Shown: positions 8,268-17,647 of the stretch, piece by piece
Layout: each line of letters starts with the position of its first letter
How positions within the stretch are numbered: position 1 is the stretch's first letter
Assembly (NCBI GenBank): GCA_023405135.1
Contig: JAEXYZ010000062.1
Location: forward strand, 17,195 to 81,194
Direction: 5' to 3'
Source of the DNA: Bacillota bacterium
Lineage (GTDB): Bacteria > Bacillota > Bacilli > Bacillales_A > Planococcaceae
DNA: 64,000 bases
Position numbers and translations under genes: made by a program
The notes under the pieces: model-generated
Databases searched by the model: none
What the model was told of the DNA's origin: nothing
What the model saw: only the letters and a program-made list of their open reading frames with translations

Positions 8268-9242
8268 ATGACAATCATAACAACAATAACCATTCTAGCG
8301 ATTTCATTCATCGTTTCTGTGGTTCTTGCTCCAATATTAATCCCAATTCTTCGGCGTTTAAAATTTGGACAGAGCATTCGTGAAGAGGGTCCACAGTCTC
8401 ATATGAAAAAGGCTGGTACACCTACAATGGGTGGCATTATATTTTTATTATCGATAATTGCTACAACGGTAATTGTTGGAAATGCTTTCGATTTATTTAC
8501 CACTCAGTCAGTTGTAATGTTACTAGTATTAGCTGGATTTGGACTAATCGGATTTTTAGATGATGGAATTAAAGTAATTTTCAAACGTAATTTAGGATTA
8601 ACTTCATTGCAAAAATTAATTGCTCAAATAATTATTTCCATTGCAGCCTTCCTGTTATTACGATTAGGAACATTTGATACATCAATTAATATTCCGTTTA
8701 CTGAACTATCAATTGACTTTGGAATTTTATATGTTGCGTTCTTAATTTTTTGGTTAGTAGGATTTTCCAATGCCGTAAATTTAACAGATGGTTTAGACGG
8801 TTTAGTTGCTGGAACTGCATCCATTGCTTTTACTGCATATGGTGTTATAGCGTTATTTAATGAACAAGCGGATGTTGCATTATTTACTTTTGCCGTTACG
8901 GGTGCTTTATTAGGATTTTTAATCTTTAATGCAAACCCAGCTAAAGTGTTCATGGGTGATACAGGATCTTTAGCTTTAGGTGGATCTTTAGCACTTGTTT
9001 CTGTTGTCGTAAAGGAAGAATTGTTACTATTATTAATCGGTTTAGTTTTTGTTATAGAGACGTTATCGGTTATTTTACAAGTAGGAAGCTTTAAATTACG
9101 TGGTAAACGTATATTTAAAATGAGCCCAATCCATCATCATTTTGAGTTATCTGGTTGGTCTGAGCGTAAGGTAGTCGGTGTCTTTTGGTCGACAGCATTA
9201 GTTGTTGCATTGATTGCAGTAATAACGGAGGCAATGTTATGA
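8268..9242 (+). CDS. mraY: Phospho-MurNAc-pentapeptide translocase MraY
   Basis: 324 residues, polytopic with about ten membrane helices. MraY transfers phospho-MurNAc-pentapeptide from UDP to undecaprenyl phosphate, giving lipid I. Family motifs seen are GTPTMGG near residue 44, LDDGIKV (catalytic Asp pair, about 96-101), NAVNLTDGLDGL (about 170-181), and the HHHFE loop near 289. The C-terminal TGA overlaps the ATG of murD (ATGA), an arrangement typical of coupled translation. Confidence 0.96.
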   Translation: MTIITTITILAISFIVSVVLAPILIPILRRLKFGQSIREEGPQSHMKKAGTPTMGGIIFLLSIIATTVIVGNAFDLFTTQSVVMLLVLAGFGLIGFLDDGIKVIFKRNLGLTSLQKLIAQIIISIAAFLLLRLGTFDTSINIPFTELSIDFGILYVAFLIFWLVGFSNAVNLTDGLDGLVAGTASIAFTAYGVIALFNEQADVALFTFAVTGALLGFLIFNANPAKVFMGDTGSLALGGSLALVSVVVKEELLLLLIGLVFVIETLSVILQVGSFKLRGKRIFKMSPIHHHFELSGWSERKVVGVFWSTALVVALIAVITEAML

Positions 9243-10588
9243 TTCAATATTCAAAATTACAACATAAAAAAGTATTAGTACTTGGCTTAGCAAAAAGTGG
9301 TGTTGCAGCAGCAGAGCTCCTACATCAGTTAGGAGCTTTCGTTACGGTTAATGATTCAAAACCATTTGATGAAAATCCTCAAGCACAGCAGCTACTTCAA
9401 AAAGGGATCACTGTTATATGTGGAAGACATCCAGAGGATTTATTAGATGAAGGTTTTGAATTAATAGTAAAAAATCCTGGTATACCTTATACGAATTCGA
9501 TAATAGAGGATGCTTTGAAACGTGAATTACCAGTTATAACAGAGGTAGAGCTTGCTTATTTAGTAAGCGAAGCACCAATTATCGGCATTACTGGTACAAA
9601 TGGCAAAACAACAACCACTACATTAATTTATGAAATGTTAAATAAAGCTAATCGTCGACCTTTAATCGCTGGAAATATTGGAACCGTCGCATGCAGTGTT
9701 GCTGCTAATGCAACCTCTGAAAATGTAATAGTGACTGAACTGTCATCGTTTCAGTTAATGGGAACAATTGAATTTAAGCCTAAAATTGCAATTTTAACAA
9801 ATTTATATGATGCACATTTGGACTACCATGGAACATTTGAACAATATGCAGAGGCGAAATTTGCAATTGCAAAAAATCAAGATGAAACAGATTGGCTAAT
9901 ATATAATGCTGAACAAGATGTTGTAAAACAATTTGCTAATCGATCAAATGCTAAAAAGGTGCCATTTAATGCAAATGGACGATCTGAAAGTGGGATAAGT
10001 GCTGATGACACGACAATTTATTGGCAGGGAGAACCGTATCTAAGTAGAGTAAATATTGCTTTACCAGGGAAGCATAATTTAGAAAATATATTGGCTGCCT
10101 TAGCTGCATGTATACTTTACGGTTGTGAAAAATCAGACATAGAAGTTGTGTTAAAAACTTTTACAGGTGTAAGACATCGTACTCAATTTGTTCGTGAGTG
10201 GAATGGCCGGAAATTTTATAACGATTCTAAAGCAACTAATTGTTTAGCTACTAAAGTGGCCTTAAATGCTTTTCATCAACCAACGATTTTACTTGCTGGA
10301 GGACTTGACCGAGGTCATTCCTTTGAAGAATTGCGTGAATCAATGAAAAATGTTAAAGCTGTCGTAGCATTTGGTGAAACTGGACAACGGTTTATTGAAT
10401 TTGCAAAATCTTGCGGTATTGAAAACACAATTCTTGCAAAAGATGTTGAAGATGCAGTAAGACTTGCTGTACCTCTGTCAGAGATTGGCGACATTATATT
10501 ATTGTCACCTGCGTGTGCGAGTTGGGATCAATATAAAAGTTTTGAAATACGTGGAGATTTATTTATAGAGGCAGTAATGGATCTTTAA
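9239..10588 (+). CDS. murD: UDP-MurNAc-L-alanine:D-glutamate ligase MurD
   Basis: 449 residues from the ATG at 9239, which overlaps the mraY stop. The longer open frame from 9185 lies inside mraY and is rejected. The N-terminal Rossmann-like domain begins KVLVLGLAKSGVA. The ATP loop GITGTNGKTTTT starts at about residue 116, and the C-terminal Mur ligase domain contains NDSKATN and HSFEEL. It adds D-Glu to UDP-MurNAc-L-Ala in the cytosol. The next ligase, MurE, is not encoded in this cluster. Confidence 0.96.
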   Translation: MIQYSKLQHKKVLVLGLAKSGVAAAELLHQLGAFVTVNDSKPFDENPQAQQLLQKGITVICGRHPEDLLDEGFELIVKNPGIPYTNSIIEDALKRELPVITEVELAYLVSEAPIIGITGTNGKTTTTTLIYEMLNKANRRPLIAGNIGTVACSVAANATSENVIVTELSSFQLMGTIEFKPKIAILTNLYDAHLDYHGTFEQYAEAKFAIAKNQDETDWLIYNAEQDVVKQFANRSNAKKVPFNANGRSESGISADDTTIYWQGEPYLSRVNIALPGKHNLENILAALAACILYGCEKSDIEVVLKTFTGVRHRTQFVREWNGRKFYNDSKATNCLATKVALNAFHQPTILLAGGLDRGHSFEELRESMKNVKAVVAFGETGQRFIEFAKSCGIENTILAKDVEDAVRLAVPLSEIGDIILLSPACASWDQYKSFEIRGDLFIEAVMDL

Positions 10589-10593
10589 ATCCT

Positions 10594-10626
10594 GTGCTTA
10601 GAACAGAGGAACTTGTTTCTAAGCAC
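10594..10626 (+). other. Perfect 10-bp inverted repeat between murD and ftsW
   Basis: GTGCTTAGAA (10594-10603) pairs exactly with TTCTAAGCAC (10617-10626) around a 13-nt loop. No T-tract follows, so it does not look like a standard terminator. It could be an RNA processing or stability hairpin. It sits directly upstream of the unusual ftsW start region. Confidence 0.6.
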
Positions 10627-10671
10627 ACTCTGTTAGTTGTCTATAGTTATCATGAGGAAAGGATGCCTTAA

Positions 10672-11751
10672 CTGAAATTTACTTATAAAAGGCTATTTAT
10701 TATCTCTGCATTCTTGCTATCTACAATTGGGATTATTTTTATTTATTCCGCTGGTACATATTGGAGTTCAATTCATTATGAAGGACAATTACCATTTTAT
10801 TTAAAGCAACTTATATATTTAATACTTGCTATTTTTGTCTTTACAGTTGTTGCTAACATGCCAATGTTTACAGTGGAAAAAACGTGGATTTCATTATATG
10901 TATTTTCACTTTTTTTACTCATTTTAGTTTTAATACCTGGTATCGGAATTGTACGTAATGGATCGCAAAGCTGGATTGGCATAGGTCCTTTAACAATTCA
11001 ACCAGCGGAATTAGTGAAAATTACTACATTAATGTATTTAAGCTATATGTTAAGTAAGGTGAAAAATGGAGAACGGGTTATTCGTTTTCAACATTTTTTA
11101 ATTATTATTATTCCATGTGCTTTAATAATGCTTCAGCCGGATTTTGGCTCTGTATTTATCTTAGTTGTATCTGCCTTCATCCTACTGTTTATTGCTAAAT
11201 ATCCAATTAAGCTATATATCGGTTTTATCGTTCTAGGCGTTATCGGTTTAGTTGGATTAATTGCGTCTGCACCTTATCGATTAAAAAGAATTGAAGCTTT
11301 TATAAATCCTTGGGCAGATCCACTTGGTAGTGGCTTTCAGGCAGTGCAATCATTATTAGCCATTGGACCGGCAGGAATATTAGGTCATGGGTTTCAAGAA
11401 AGTCGCCAAAAGTTTTTATATTTACCAGAACCTCAAAATGATTTTATTTTTTCAATTATTTTAGAGGAAATTGGTTTTTTAGGGGGATGTGTTGTATTAA
11501 TTCTTTTTGCACTTTTCATTTACTCTGGTTTTGGACTTGCATTGCAAACTACAAAAAGCTCTGATTTTTATGCAATATCTGCTTTAGTTACGATGGTTGG
11601 ATTTCAAGCAGCTTTAAATATAGGTGTAGTCATTGGTTTAATTCCAGTAACAGGTGTTACATTGCCCTTTATTAGTTATGGTGGAACATCATTATTAATC
11701 ATTTGGTTTATTGTGGCAATTGTTGTTAGCTTTTCAAATCGAACCGATTAA
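10672..11751 (+). CDS. ftsW: FtsW/SpoVE-family peptidoglycan polymerase (SEDS)
   Basis: A SEDS glycosyltransferase of about 359 residues with roughly ten membrane helices. Family motifs include the QPAELVKI stretch, LQPDFG, the GPAGILGHGFQESRQKFLYLP extracellular region and the PFISYGGTSL C-terminal motif. Its place after murD matches spoVE of B. subtilis, so it may be the cortex enzyme SpoVE, or FtsW itself. The 5' end is odd: the ATG at 10663 has GAGG five bases upstream and is in frame, but its third codon is TAA. I place the start at CTG 10672, with TTG 10714 as the alternative. murG and murB do not follow. Confidence 0.86.
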   Translation: MKFTYKRLFIISAFLLSTIGIIFIYSAGTYWSSIHYEGQLPFYLKQLIYLILAIFVFTVVANMPMFTVEKTWISLYVFSLFLLILVLIPGIGIVRNGSQSWIGIGPLTIQPAELVKITTLMYLSYMLSKVKNGERVIRFQHFLIIIIPCALIMLQPDFGSVFILVVSAFILLFIAKYPIKLYIGFIVLGVIGLVGLIASAPYRLKRIEAFINPWADPLGSGFQAVQSLLAIGPAGILGHGFQESRQKFLYLPEPQNDFIFSIILEEIGFLGGCVVLILFALFIYSGFGLALQTTKSSDFYAISALVTMVGFQAALNIGVVIGLIPVTGVTLPFISYGGTSLLIIWFIVAIVVSFSNRTD

Positions 11752-11956
11752 CTTCGAGCTTTAAAAATAATAGCATGCAACTTACAACTGCTCTCGTATC
11801 CCATTGGGCTTGCCAAAAGGTTGAAGTTGAAAAATGTTAGTCGAGACAGATAGAGAGCTTTTAATTTAGAAAAATTGAATGTTACGTGGGTGTTACATGA
11901 GGTGGCGTGCAACTAAAAGCACTTTGGGTTTTACAGAAGAAAGGAGGAGTAAAAAT

Positions 11957-12799
11957 ATGGATAAAGTAATAGACATCGAAGAACGTATACCTACATTGAG
12001 AGAAAAAAGAAGAAGAAGAACCAATTTTAAATTTATCGCATTATTATTGTTGTTTTTCCTTACACTATTTTTACTCCTTTATTTTCAATCACCTTATAGC
12101 GATATAAAAAAAATAAACATCATGGGCTCTAAGCTTGTTAATGAAGAAGTTTATTTGCAAAAATCAGAATTGAAAATTGGCAACTCGATGTGGGGATTTA
12201 AAGTGAATGATATTGAGAATAAGCTTCGACAACAACAATGGGTAAAAGACGTTCAAGTAACAAGAAAATGGCTAACAACAGTAGAAATTAATGTGGAAGA
12301 ATGGCAGAAAGTTGCTTATATTTCAGTTGATAATGAATTTTATCCAATGCTTGAGAACGGTGAGATGTTTAAACAGGCAAGTACGATGGAGCCTGTTGAT
12401 GCACCTTTATTTTTACAATTTGAAGATGAGCAATTGAGAAAAAAATTATTAAAAGAACTAGCAAAGCTTGATCCTACTGTATTAGCATTAATCTCTCAAA
12501 TAAATGCCACTCCTTCAAGTGCAGACCCATATTCTATTACGCTTTTCATGAATGATGGCTATGAGGTTAGAGCAGAAATTACGTCACTCGCGGACAAACT
12601 CAAATATTATCCTTCCATTGTCGCTCAGATAGAAAGTGCTGGTGGATATGAAAAAGGCATTATTGATATTGAAGTAGGTTCTTATTATAGATCGTATAGT
12701 GATGAATACACAAAATTAAATATACCTGTTGATGAAATGGAAACTGACAGCGAAGTAGAACAGGAAGTGATGGCTGATGAAGAAACCATTTCCCAATAA
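11957..12799 (+). CDS. divIB: Cell division protein DivIB (FtsQ-like)
   Basis: 280 residues from the ATG at 11957, chosen because AAGGAGGAG lies just upstream; the frame is open back to 11879 without another good RBS. A short basic cytoplasmic end (REKRRRRTNFK) is followed by one membrane segment (about 25-45), then a POTRA domain (starting YSDIKKINIMGSKLV) and the beta domain. The C-terminus is acidic. DivIB stabilises the FtsL-DivIC complex at the septum. The end of the gene overlaps the next by 23 bp. Confidence 0.91.
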   Translation: MDKVIDIEERIPTLREKRRRRTNFKFIALLLLFFLTLFLLLYFQSPYSDIKKINIMGSKLVNEEVYLQKSELKIGNSMWGFKVNDIENKLRQQQWVKDVQVTRKWLTTVEINVEEWQKVAYISVDNEFYPMLENGEMFKQASTMEPVDAPLFLQFEDEQLRKKLLKELAKLDPTVLALISQINATPSSADPYSITLFMNDGYEVRAEITSLADKLKYYPSIVAQIESAGGYEKGIIDIEVGSYYRSYSDEYTKLNIPVDEMETDSEVEQEVMADEETISQ

Positions 12800-13493
12800 A
12801 ACGAATAAATTTACGAGGAAACATTTCATCATTTTAATTGTTTGTATTGTTACAGGATTTATTATTGGCTATTCATATAATCTTACGAAAGATGAAGAAA
12901 AGATAAATAGCTCTTACTTGGATCAAGAAGAATCATATCGAGAAGATTTAATTGACCAAAAAGAAAGGAATAAAGAGTTAACTGAAGAACTAAATAATTT
13001 ACAAATTCGAATTCGAGAATTTGAAAAGTCTTTTGCAGAAAATAAAGATGAATATGAGCATTTGCTTAATGAAGCGGAAAAGCTGAGATTAATGATTGGT
13101 GAAATACCTTCACAAGGACAAGGTGTACGAGTCACTTTAAAAGATGGTGAATATAATCCTAACTCTACTAATCCAAATGAGTATATCGTTCATGAAAGCC
13201 ATGTTTTATCAGTCATAAATGAATTGAAAATTTCTGGTGCAGAAGCTATTTCAATTAATGGACAAAGATTAAAATCGAATTCATATATCAGGTGTAATGG
13301 ACCTGTTATAACAATTGATGGTAGGCAATTTCCAGCTCCCTTTGTAATAGAAGCTGTAGGTGACTCTAAATCATTAGTTGCATCAATGAAAATTGTTGGA
13401 GGAATTTTTGACCAATTATTAAATGACCGAATCGTTGTTACAATTGAAGAAAGTGACCTTATTCAAATGCCTTCTATAAATGATGAATCATAA
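12777..13493 (+). CDS. ylxW: DUF881 membrane protein, YlxW-like
   Basis: 238 residues: a basic N-terminus, one membrane segment (about 16-34, HFIILIVCIVTGFIIGY), a long coiled coil (about 45-105) and an extracytoplasmic DUF881 domain with SGAEAISINGQRL near 160. In B. subtilis two such genes sit between divIB and sbp. Their role is unknown. The start lies within the divIB 3' end, so translation is probably coupled. It resembles its downstream neighbour, which suggests an old tandem duplication. Confidence 0.82.
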   Translation: MKKPFPNKTNKFTRKHFIILIVCIVTGFIIGYSYNLTKDEEKINSSYLDQEESYREDLIDQKERNKELTEELNNLQIRIREFEKSFAENKDEYEHLLNEAEKLRLMIGEIPSQGQGVRVTLKDGEYNPNSTNPNEYIVHESHVLSVINELKISGAEAISINGQRLKSNSYIRCNGPVITIDGRQFPAPFVIEAVGDSKSLVASMKIVGGIFDQLLNDRIVVTIEESDLIQMPSINDES

Positions 13494-13544
13494 ATTATTC
13501 GCGGAACTTGCTAATAAATTATAGAACCGTTTGGGAGTGTTACA

Positions 13545-14264
13545 ATGAATAAAGAAATAGTTACACGAATAACAATTGTATCAACTATTGTAGGGTTCAT
13601 GATAGCTGTTCAATATAATACAATTCAGCAACCAACAACAAGGGATACTCGAGATATATGGGAAATACGTCAAGAGTTATCTGAAGAAAAAAAGCGACAT
13701 TCAGAATTGCTCTCAGAAATATCTAACTTAAATAAAATTGTTAGGGAATATGAAAATAATGATACTGAAAGTCAAGCCCAATTATTAAAGAATACAGTGA
13801 ATGATTTAAAACGGCAAACAGGGATTAGTTCCGTTTCTGGGCCTGGTGTTATTTTAAATATTAGCCCAGCAATGGAATTAATTGAGTTTGGCTATACAAT
13901 AAAACCTATTTCACCTGATTTATTAATTCGATTAGTAAATGAAATTTATCGCTACAACGGTTTATTTGTTGAAATTGGTGGACAACGAGTTATTCATACA
14001 ACAGCGATCCGTGATATCAATGGTGCTACGACTGTAAACGGTGTTCCAATAGACGGTTCAAATGTTGAAATAAGAGTCATTACGAATAGTCTAGAAAATG
14101 CTGAAAAACTATATAGTTACCTATATGCATCAACATTTCGAGATGACTTTTACCTTGATAATTTAAATTTAGTCATTAATGAAGCTCAATCATATTTAAC
14201 GATAGGTGAGTATGATGGTGAACTAACAAATACTTACTTAGTTGAAAACAGTGAAGGGGATTAG
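13545..14264 (+). CDS. ylxX: DUF881 membrane protein, YlxX-like
   Basis: 239 residues: an N-terminal membrane anchor (about 7-23), a coiled coil (about 40-85) and a DUF881 domain with SGPGVILNI near 100, IGGQRVIHTTAIR near 147 and NGVPIDG near 165. It is a paralogue of the preceding gene in length, topology and domain. Its function is unknown. It starts at an ATG with GGGAGTG upstream and is followed after three bases by sbp. Confidence 0.82.
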   Translation: MNKEIVTRITIVSTIVGFMIAVQYNTIQQPTTRDTRDIWEIRQELSEEKKRHSELLSEISNLNKIVREYENNDTESQAQLLKNTVNDLKRQTGISSVSGPGVILNISPAMELIEFGYTIKPISPDLLIRLVNEIYRYNGLFVEIGGQRVIHTTAIRDINGATTVNGVPIDGSNVEIRVITNSLENAEKLYSYLYASTFRDDFYLDNLNLVINEAQSYLTIGEYDGELTNTYLVENSEGD

Positions 14265-14267
14265 AGT

Positions 14268-14636
14268 ATGTGGTTACCATTACTTGGATTGCTATTAGGA
14301 CTCACATTTGGACTATTAACCGATATTCAAATTCCAGCAGTTTATGAGCATTATTTATCAATTGCCGTGCTGGCTGCGCTCGATACAATTTTTGGTGGAA
14401 TAAGAGCAAATTTACAACAAGTATATGATGATAAAGTTTTTGTTTCAGGCTTTTTCTTCAATATTGCATTAGCTGCCGCATTAGCATTTTTAGGAGTTCA
14501 TTTAGGTGTTGACCTTTATTTAGCAGCAATTTTTGCTTTTGGTGTTCGACTTTTCCAAAATATAGCTGTCATTCGACGTATTTTGATAACAAAATGGGAA
14601 GAGAGACATATAAAAAAGGATGAAAATACAGTATAA
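14268..14636 (+). CDS. sbp: Small basic membrane protein Sbp (DUF1290)
   Basis: 122 residues with three or four predicted membrane helices and a charged C-terminus. The LDTIFGGIRANLQ segment (about residues 42-54) is typical of the family. The protein has no known function, but its place between ylxX and ftsA is conserved in Bacillales. Its start follows the ylxX stop by three bases. Confidence 0.85.
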   Translation: MWLPLLGLLLGLTFGLLTDIQIPAVYEHYLSIAVLAALDTIFGGIRANLQQVYDDKVFVSGFFFNIALAAALAFLGVHLGVDLYLAAIFAFGVRLFQNIAVIRRILITKWEERHIKKDENTV

Positions 14637-14733
14637 TAGCTGTAAAATTGTATAGTATACATTGATTTACTTAGACAATAGCTAGAAATTACAATAGAAT
14701 AATAATAGGAGTAATCGAAGGAGGTGCGGTAAA

Positions 14734-16023
14734 GTGAATCATCAAGATACTTACATTTCACTTGATATAGGATCTTCTTCTATCAAGGTTTTGATAGGAG
14801 ATATAACAGACAATCAATTACATGTCATCGGTGTCGGAAATGTTAAATCAAATGGAATTCGAAAAGGCGCGATTGTTGATATAGATGCAACCGTACAATC
14901 AATTAAAAAAGCAGTGGAACAAGCTGAAAGAATGACTGGAATAAAAATTGACGAAGTAGTGTTAGGCATACCTGCAAATCAAACTACTCTTCAACCTGTA
15001 AAAGGGGTTGTTGCTGTAAATAGTGAAAACCGCGAAATTACTGATGAAGATCTAGAAAGAGTTATTGAGTCCGCACAAGTAATGTCGATACCACCTGAAC
15101 GAGAGCTTGTAAATTTAATTCCACGTCAATTTATTGTTGATAACTTAGATGAAATTAAAGATCCTCGTGGGATGATTGGTATTCGTTTAGAAATGGATGC
15201 AACGATGATCACAACATCTAAAACATTAGTTCATAATGTTTTAAGATGTGTTGAACGTGCAGGATTACAAATAAGAGAAATTTACTTACAACCTTTAGCA
15301 GCTGGATTTTTTGCATTAACTGAGGATGAGAAAAACCAAGGTACAGCCTTTATCGATTTAGGAGGCGGTTCAACTACTATCGCAGTTTTTGAAGATGGTT
15401 TATTGACACGTACAGGAGTTATTCCAGTTGGTGGCGAACATATAACGAAAGATTTATCTATAGTATTAAAAACCCCTACGGAACAAGCCGAAATAATAAA
15501 AAAGCAGTTTGGACATGCATTTTTTGATGATGCCTCTGATGATGAAGTGTTTGAAGTACCTGTTTCAGGAACTGATACAATGGATCAATATAGTCAAAAA
15601 TATATTGCAGAAATCATTGGTGTTCGTTTAGAAGAATTGTTTGAACTAATTTTAGATGAGTTAGCTCGCTTAGGGGTGCGTGATTTACCTGGTGGAGTAG
15701 TCCTTACAGGTGGTGTTGCTCAATTAGAAGGAATTGCCCAATTGGCAAGACAAACTATGCAAACACGTGTAAGAATTTATACTCCTGACTATATAGGTGT
15801 CCGTGAGCCGGCTTATACAACTGCTGTTGGTTTAATACGCTATGCCCATTTAGAGGATGAATTTTACGGTAGAAGTGCAAATCAAACACCTGTTTATGCA
15901 ACAATTGGAGCAGGGACAACTCCTCCTAAAAAACAATCTAATGTGTCAGAACGAGATATTAACAGTAATAAAACAAGCGTAATTAACAAAGCTAAGAAAC
16001 TATTTGATAAGTTTTTTGAATAA
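14734..16023 (+). CDS. ftsA: Cell division protein FtsA
   Basis: 429 residues, an actin-like ATPase that tethers FtsZ filaments to the membrane. Start is GTG at 14734 with GAAGGAGGTG upstream. Visible are the phosphate-1 loop DIGSSSIKVLIGD (about 9-21), the 1C subdomain, FIDLGGGSTTIAVF (phosphate 2, about 206-219), VVLTGGVAQL near 325, and a C-terminal amphipathic helix ending KAKKLFDKFFE that serves as the membrane anchor. It is paired with ftsZ 32 bp downstream. Confidence 0.96.
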   Translation: MNHQDTYISLDIGSSSIKVLIGDITDNQLHVIGVGNVKSNGIRKGAIVDIDATVQSIKKAVEQAERMTGIKIDEVVLGIPANQTTLQPVKGVVAVNSENREITDEDLERVIESAQVMSIPPERELVNLIPRQFIVDNLDEIKDPRGMIGIRLEMDATMITTSKTLVHNVLRCVERAGLQIREIYLQPLAAGFFALTEDEKNQGTAFIDLGGGSTTIAVFEDGLLTRTGVIPVGGEHITKDLSIVLKTPTEQAEIIKKQFGHAFFDDASDDEVFEVPVSGTDTMDQYSQKYIAEIIGVRLEELFELILDELARLGVRDLPGGVVLTGGVAQLEGIAQLARQTMQTRVRIYTPDYIGVREPAYTTAVGLIRYAHLEDEFYGRSANQTPVYATIGAGTTPPKKQSNVSERDINSNKTSVINKAKKLFDKFFE

Positions 16024-16055
16024 TTTTCGAGACTAGTGTGGCAGGAGGAGAAACT

Positions 16056-17207
16056 ATGTTAGAATTTGATACGAGTATAGACCAGCTAGCTAACATTAAA
16101 GTAATTGGCGTTGGCGGTGGTGGTAATAACGCAGTAAATAGAATGATTGAACATGGCGTACAAGGTGTTGACTTTATCGCTGTTAATACAGACGCACAGG
16201 CTTTAAATCTATCAAAAGCCGAATATAAATTACAGATTGGTAATAAATTAACTCGCGGACTTGGCGCAGGTGCTAATCCGGAAGTGGGAAAAAAGGCTGC
16301 TGAAGAAAGTCGAGAGCAAATAGAAGAAGTTCTTCGTGGAGCAGATATGGTATTCGTTACTGCTGGTATGGGCGGTGGTACTGGTACAGGTGCTGCACCA
16401 GTTATTGCTACTATTGCTCGTGAATTAGGAGCATTAACAGTTGGAGTTGTAACTCGTCCGTTTTCTTTTGAAGGCCGTAAACGTCAAACACAAGCTATTG
16501 GTGGTATTGCAGCCATGAAGGAAGCTGTAGATACACTGATTGTAATTCCGAATGATAAGCTTTTACAAATCGTTGATAAAAGTACACCAATGCTTGAGGC
16601 ATTCCGTGAAGCTGATAACGTATTGCGTCAAGGTGTACAAGGTATTTCGGATTTAATTGCTACACCTGGACTTATTAACTTGGACTTTGCAGACGTTAAA
16701 ACGATTATGTCTGATAAAGGTTCTGCATTAATGGGTATTGGTATTGCAACAGGTGAAAACCGTGCGACAGAAGCGGCTAAAAAAGCGATTTCAAGTCCAC
16801 TACTTGAAACGTCCATTGATGGTGCAAAAGGTGTTATTATGAATATTACTGGTGGAACGAACTTAAGTTTATTTGAAGTTCAAGAAGCTGCAGATATTGT
16901 TGCATCTGCTTCTGACGAAGAAGTAAATATGATTTTCGGTTCTGTAATCAATGAAAACTTAAATGATGAAATTATTGTAACGGTTATTGCAACAGGATTC
17001 TCTGATGATGTTATACAACAACGTCCTCAAAATACGCGACCAATGGGAAATGCACGCAATACTAATACACAAACGCAACAACAACCATCTCCAATTCGTG
17101 AACGCGTACAAGAACAACCGGTACAACAGCAAGAACCACAACGTCAGGTTCAACAAGAAGATATGTTAGACATTCCAACATTCTTACGTAACCGTCGCAA
17201 CCGTTAA
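16056..17207 (+). CDS. ftsZ: Cell division GTPase FtsZ
   Basis: 383 residues from the ATG at 16056, which has GGAGGAG eight bases ahead; the in-frame upstream start at 16038 lacks support. The tubulin signature GMGGGTGTGAAP (about 103-114) and the N-terminal nucleotide loop GVGGGGNNAVNRM are intact. A Gln-rich linker (about 318-370) leads to the conserved C-terminal peptide DIPTFLRNRRNR that binds FtsA, SepF and others. It polymerises into the Z-ring. A terminator follows, ending the dcw transcript. Confidence 0.97.
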   Translation: MLEFDTSIDQLANIKVIGVGGGGNNAVNRMIEHGVQGVDFIAVNTDAQALNLSKAEYKLQIGNKLTRGLGAGANPEVGKKAAEESREQIEEVLRGADMVFVTAGMGGGTGTGAAPVIATIARELGALTVGVVTRPFSFEGRKRQTQAIGGIAAMKEAVDTLIVIPNDKLLQIVDKSTPMLEAFREADNVLRQGVQGISDLIATPGLINLDFADVKTIMSDKGSALMGIGIATGENRATEAAKKAISSPLLETSIDGAKGVIMNITGGTNLSLFEVQEAADIVASASDEEVNMIFGSVINENLNDEIIVTVIATGFSDDVIQQRPQNTRPMGNARNTNTQTQQQPSPIRERVQEQPVQQQEPQRQVQQEDMLDIPTFLRNRRNR

Positions 17208-17237
17208 TCAAAATTCGAATACATTCGACATAAGCAG

Positions 17238-17274
17238 ACTGCTCATTCTATATATAGAAATGGGCAGTTTTTTT
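17238..17274 (+). terminator. Intrinsic terminator after ftsZ
   Basis: ACTGCTCATT pairs with AATGGGCAGT (one G-U pair) over 17238-17267, followed by a T-tract to 17274. It closes the dcw operon. Confidence 0.85.
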
Positions 17275-17437
17275 GTTGTTCTCCAGCCTTATATTGAGAA
17301 CAAACAGCTAGTTGAATTTTAGACAGATATACTATATTTCTTGTACAATTTTCAGTAGTTAAACAAATTTTAGTACACGCAGCCTACCACTGTAAGCTGC
17401 GAATTTTATTTAGAAGTTTTAGAAGTATATCACATCT

Positions 17438-17523
17438 GTGAGTGGGCCTTGCACAAAGCACAAAGACAAGTCGTAGAGACATGTACAACATGGCTCTGCG
17501 GCTTGTGTGTTTAGCCCGCTCAC
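17438..17523 (+). repeat. Nested inverted repeat, about 86 bp
   Basis: Outer arms are GTGAGTGGGC (17438-17447) and GCCCGCTCAC (17514-17523). Inner 19-nt arms lie at 17466-17484 and 17488-17506 and can pair at 18 of 19 positions, including two G-U, around a 3-nt loop. It is richer in GC than its surroundings. It is either a palindromic mobile-type repeat or a structured RNA. There is no T-tract, so it is not a simple terminator. Confidence 0.75.
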
Positions 17524-17647
17524 AATACCCATAACAATTAAGTATTTTTATAAGTACCTTCTGATAATGCGGTATATTAATCAGCAAGCATCATCCTCTT
17601 TTCCACCCTCATTTTCCTATGGAAATCCATTTTTCGCTCGATTTTCT

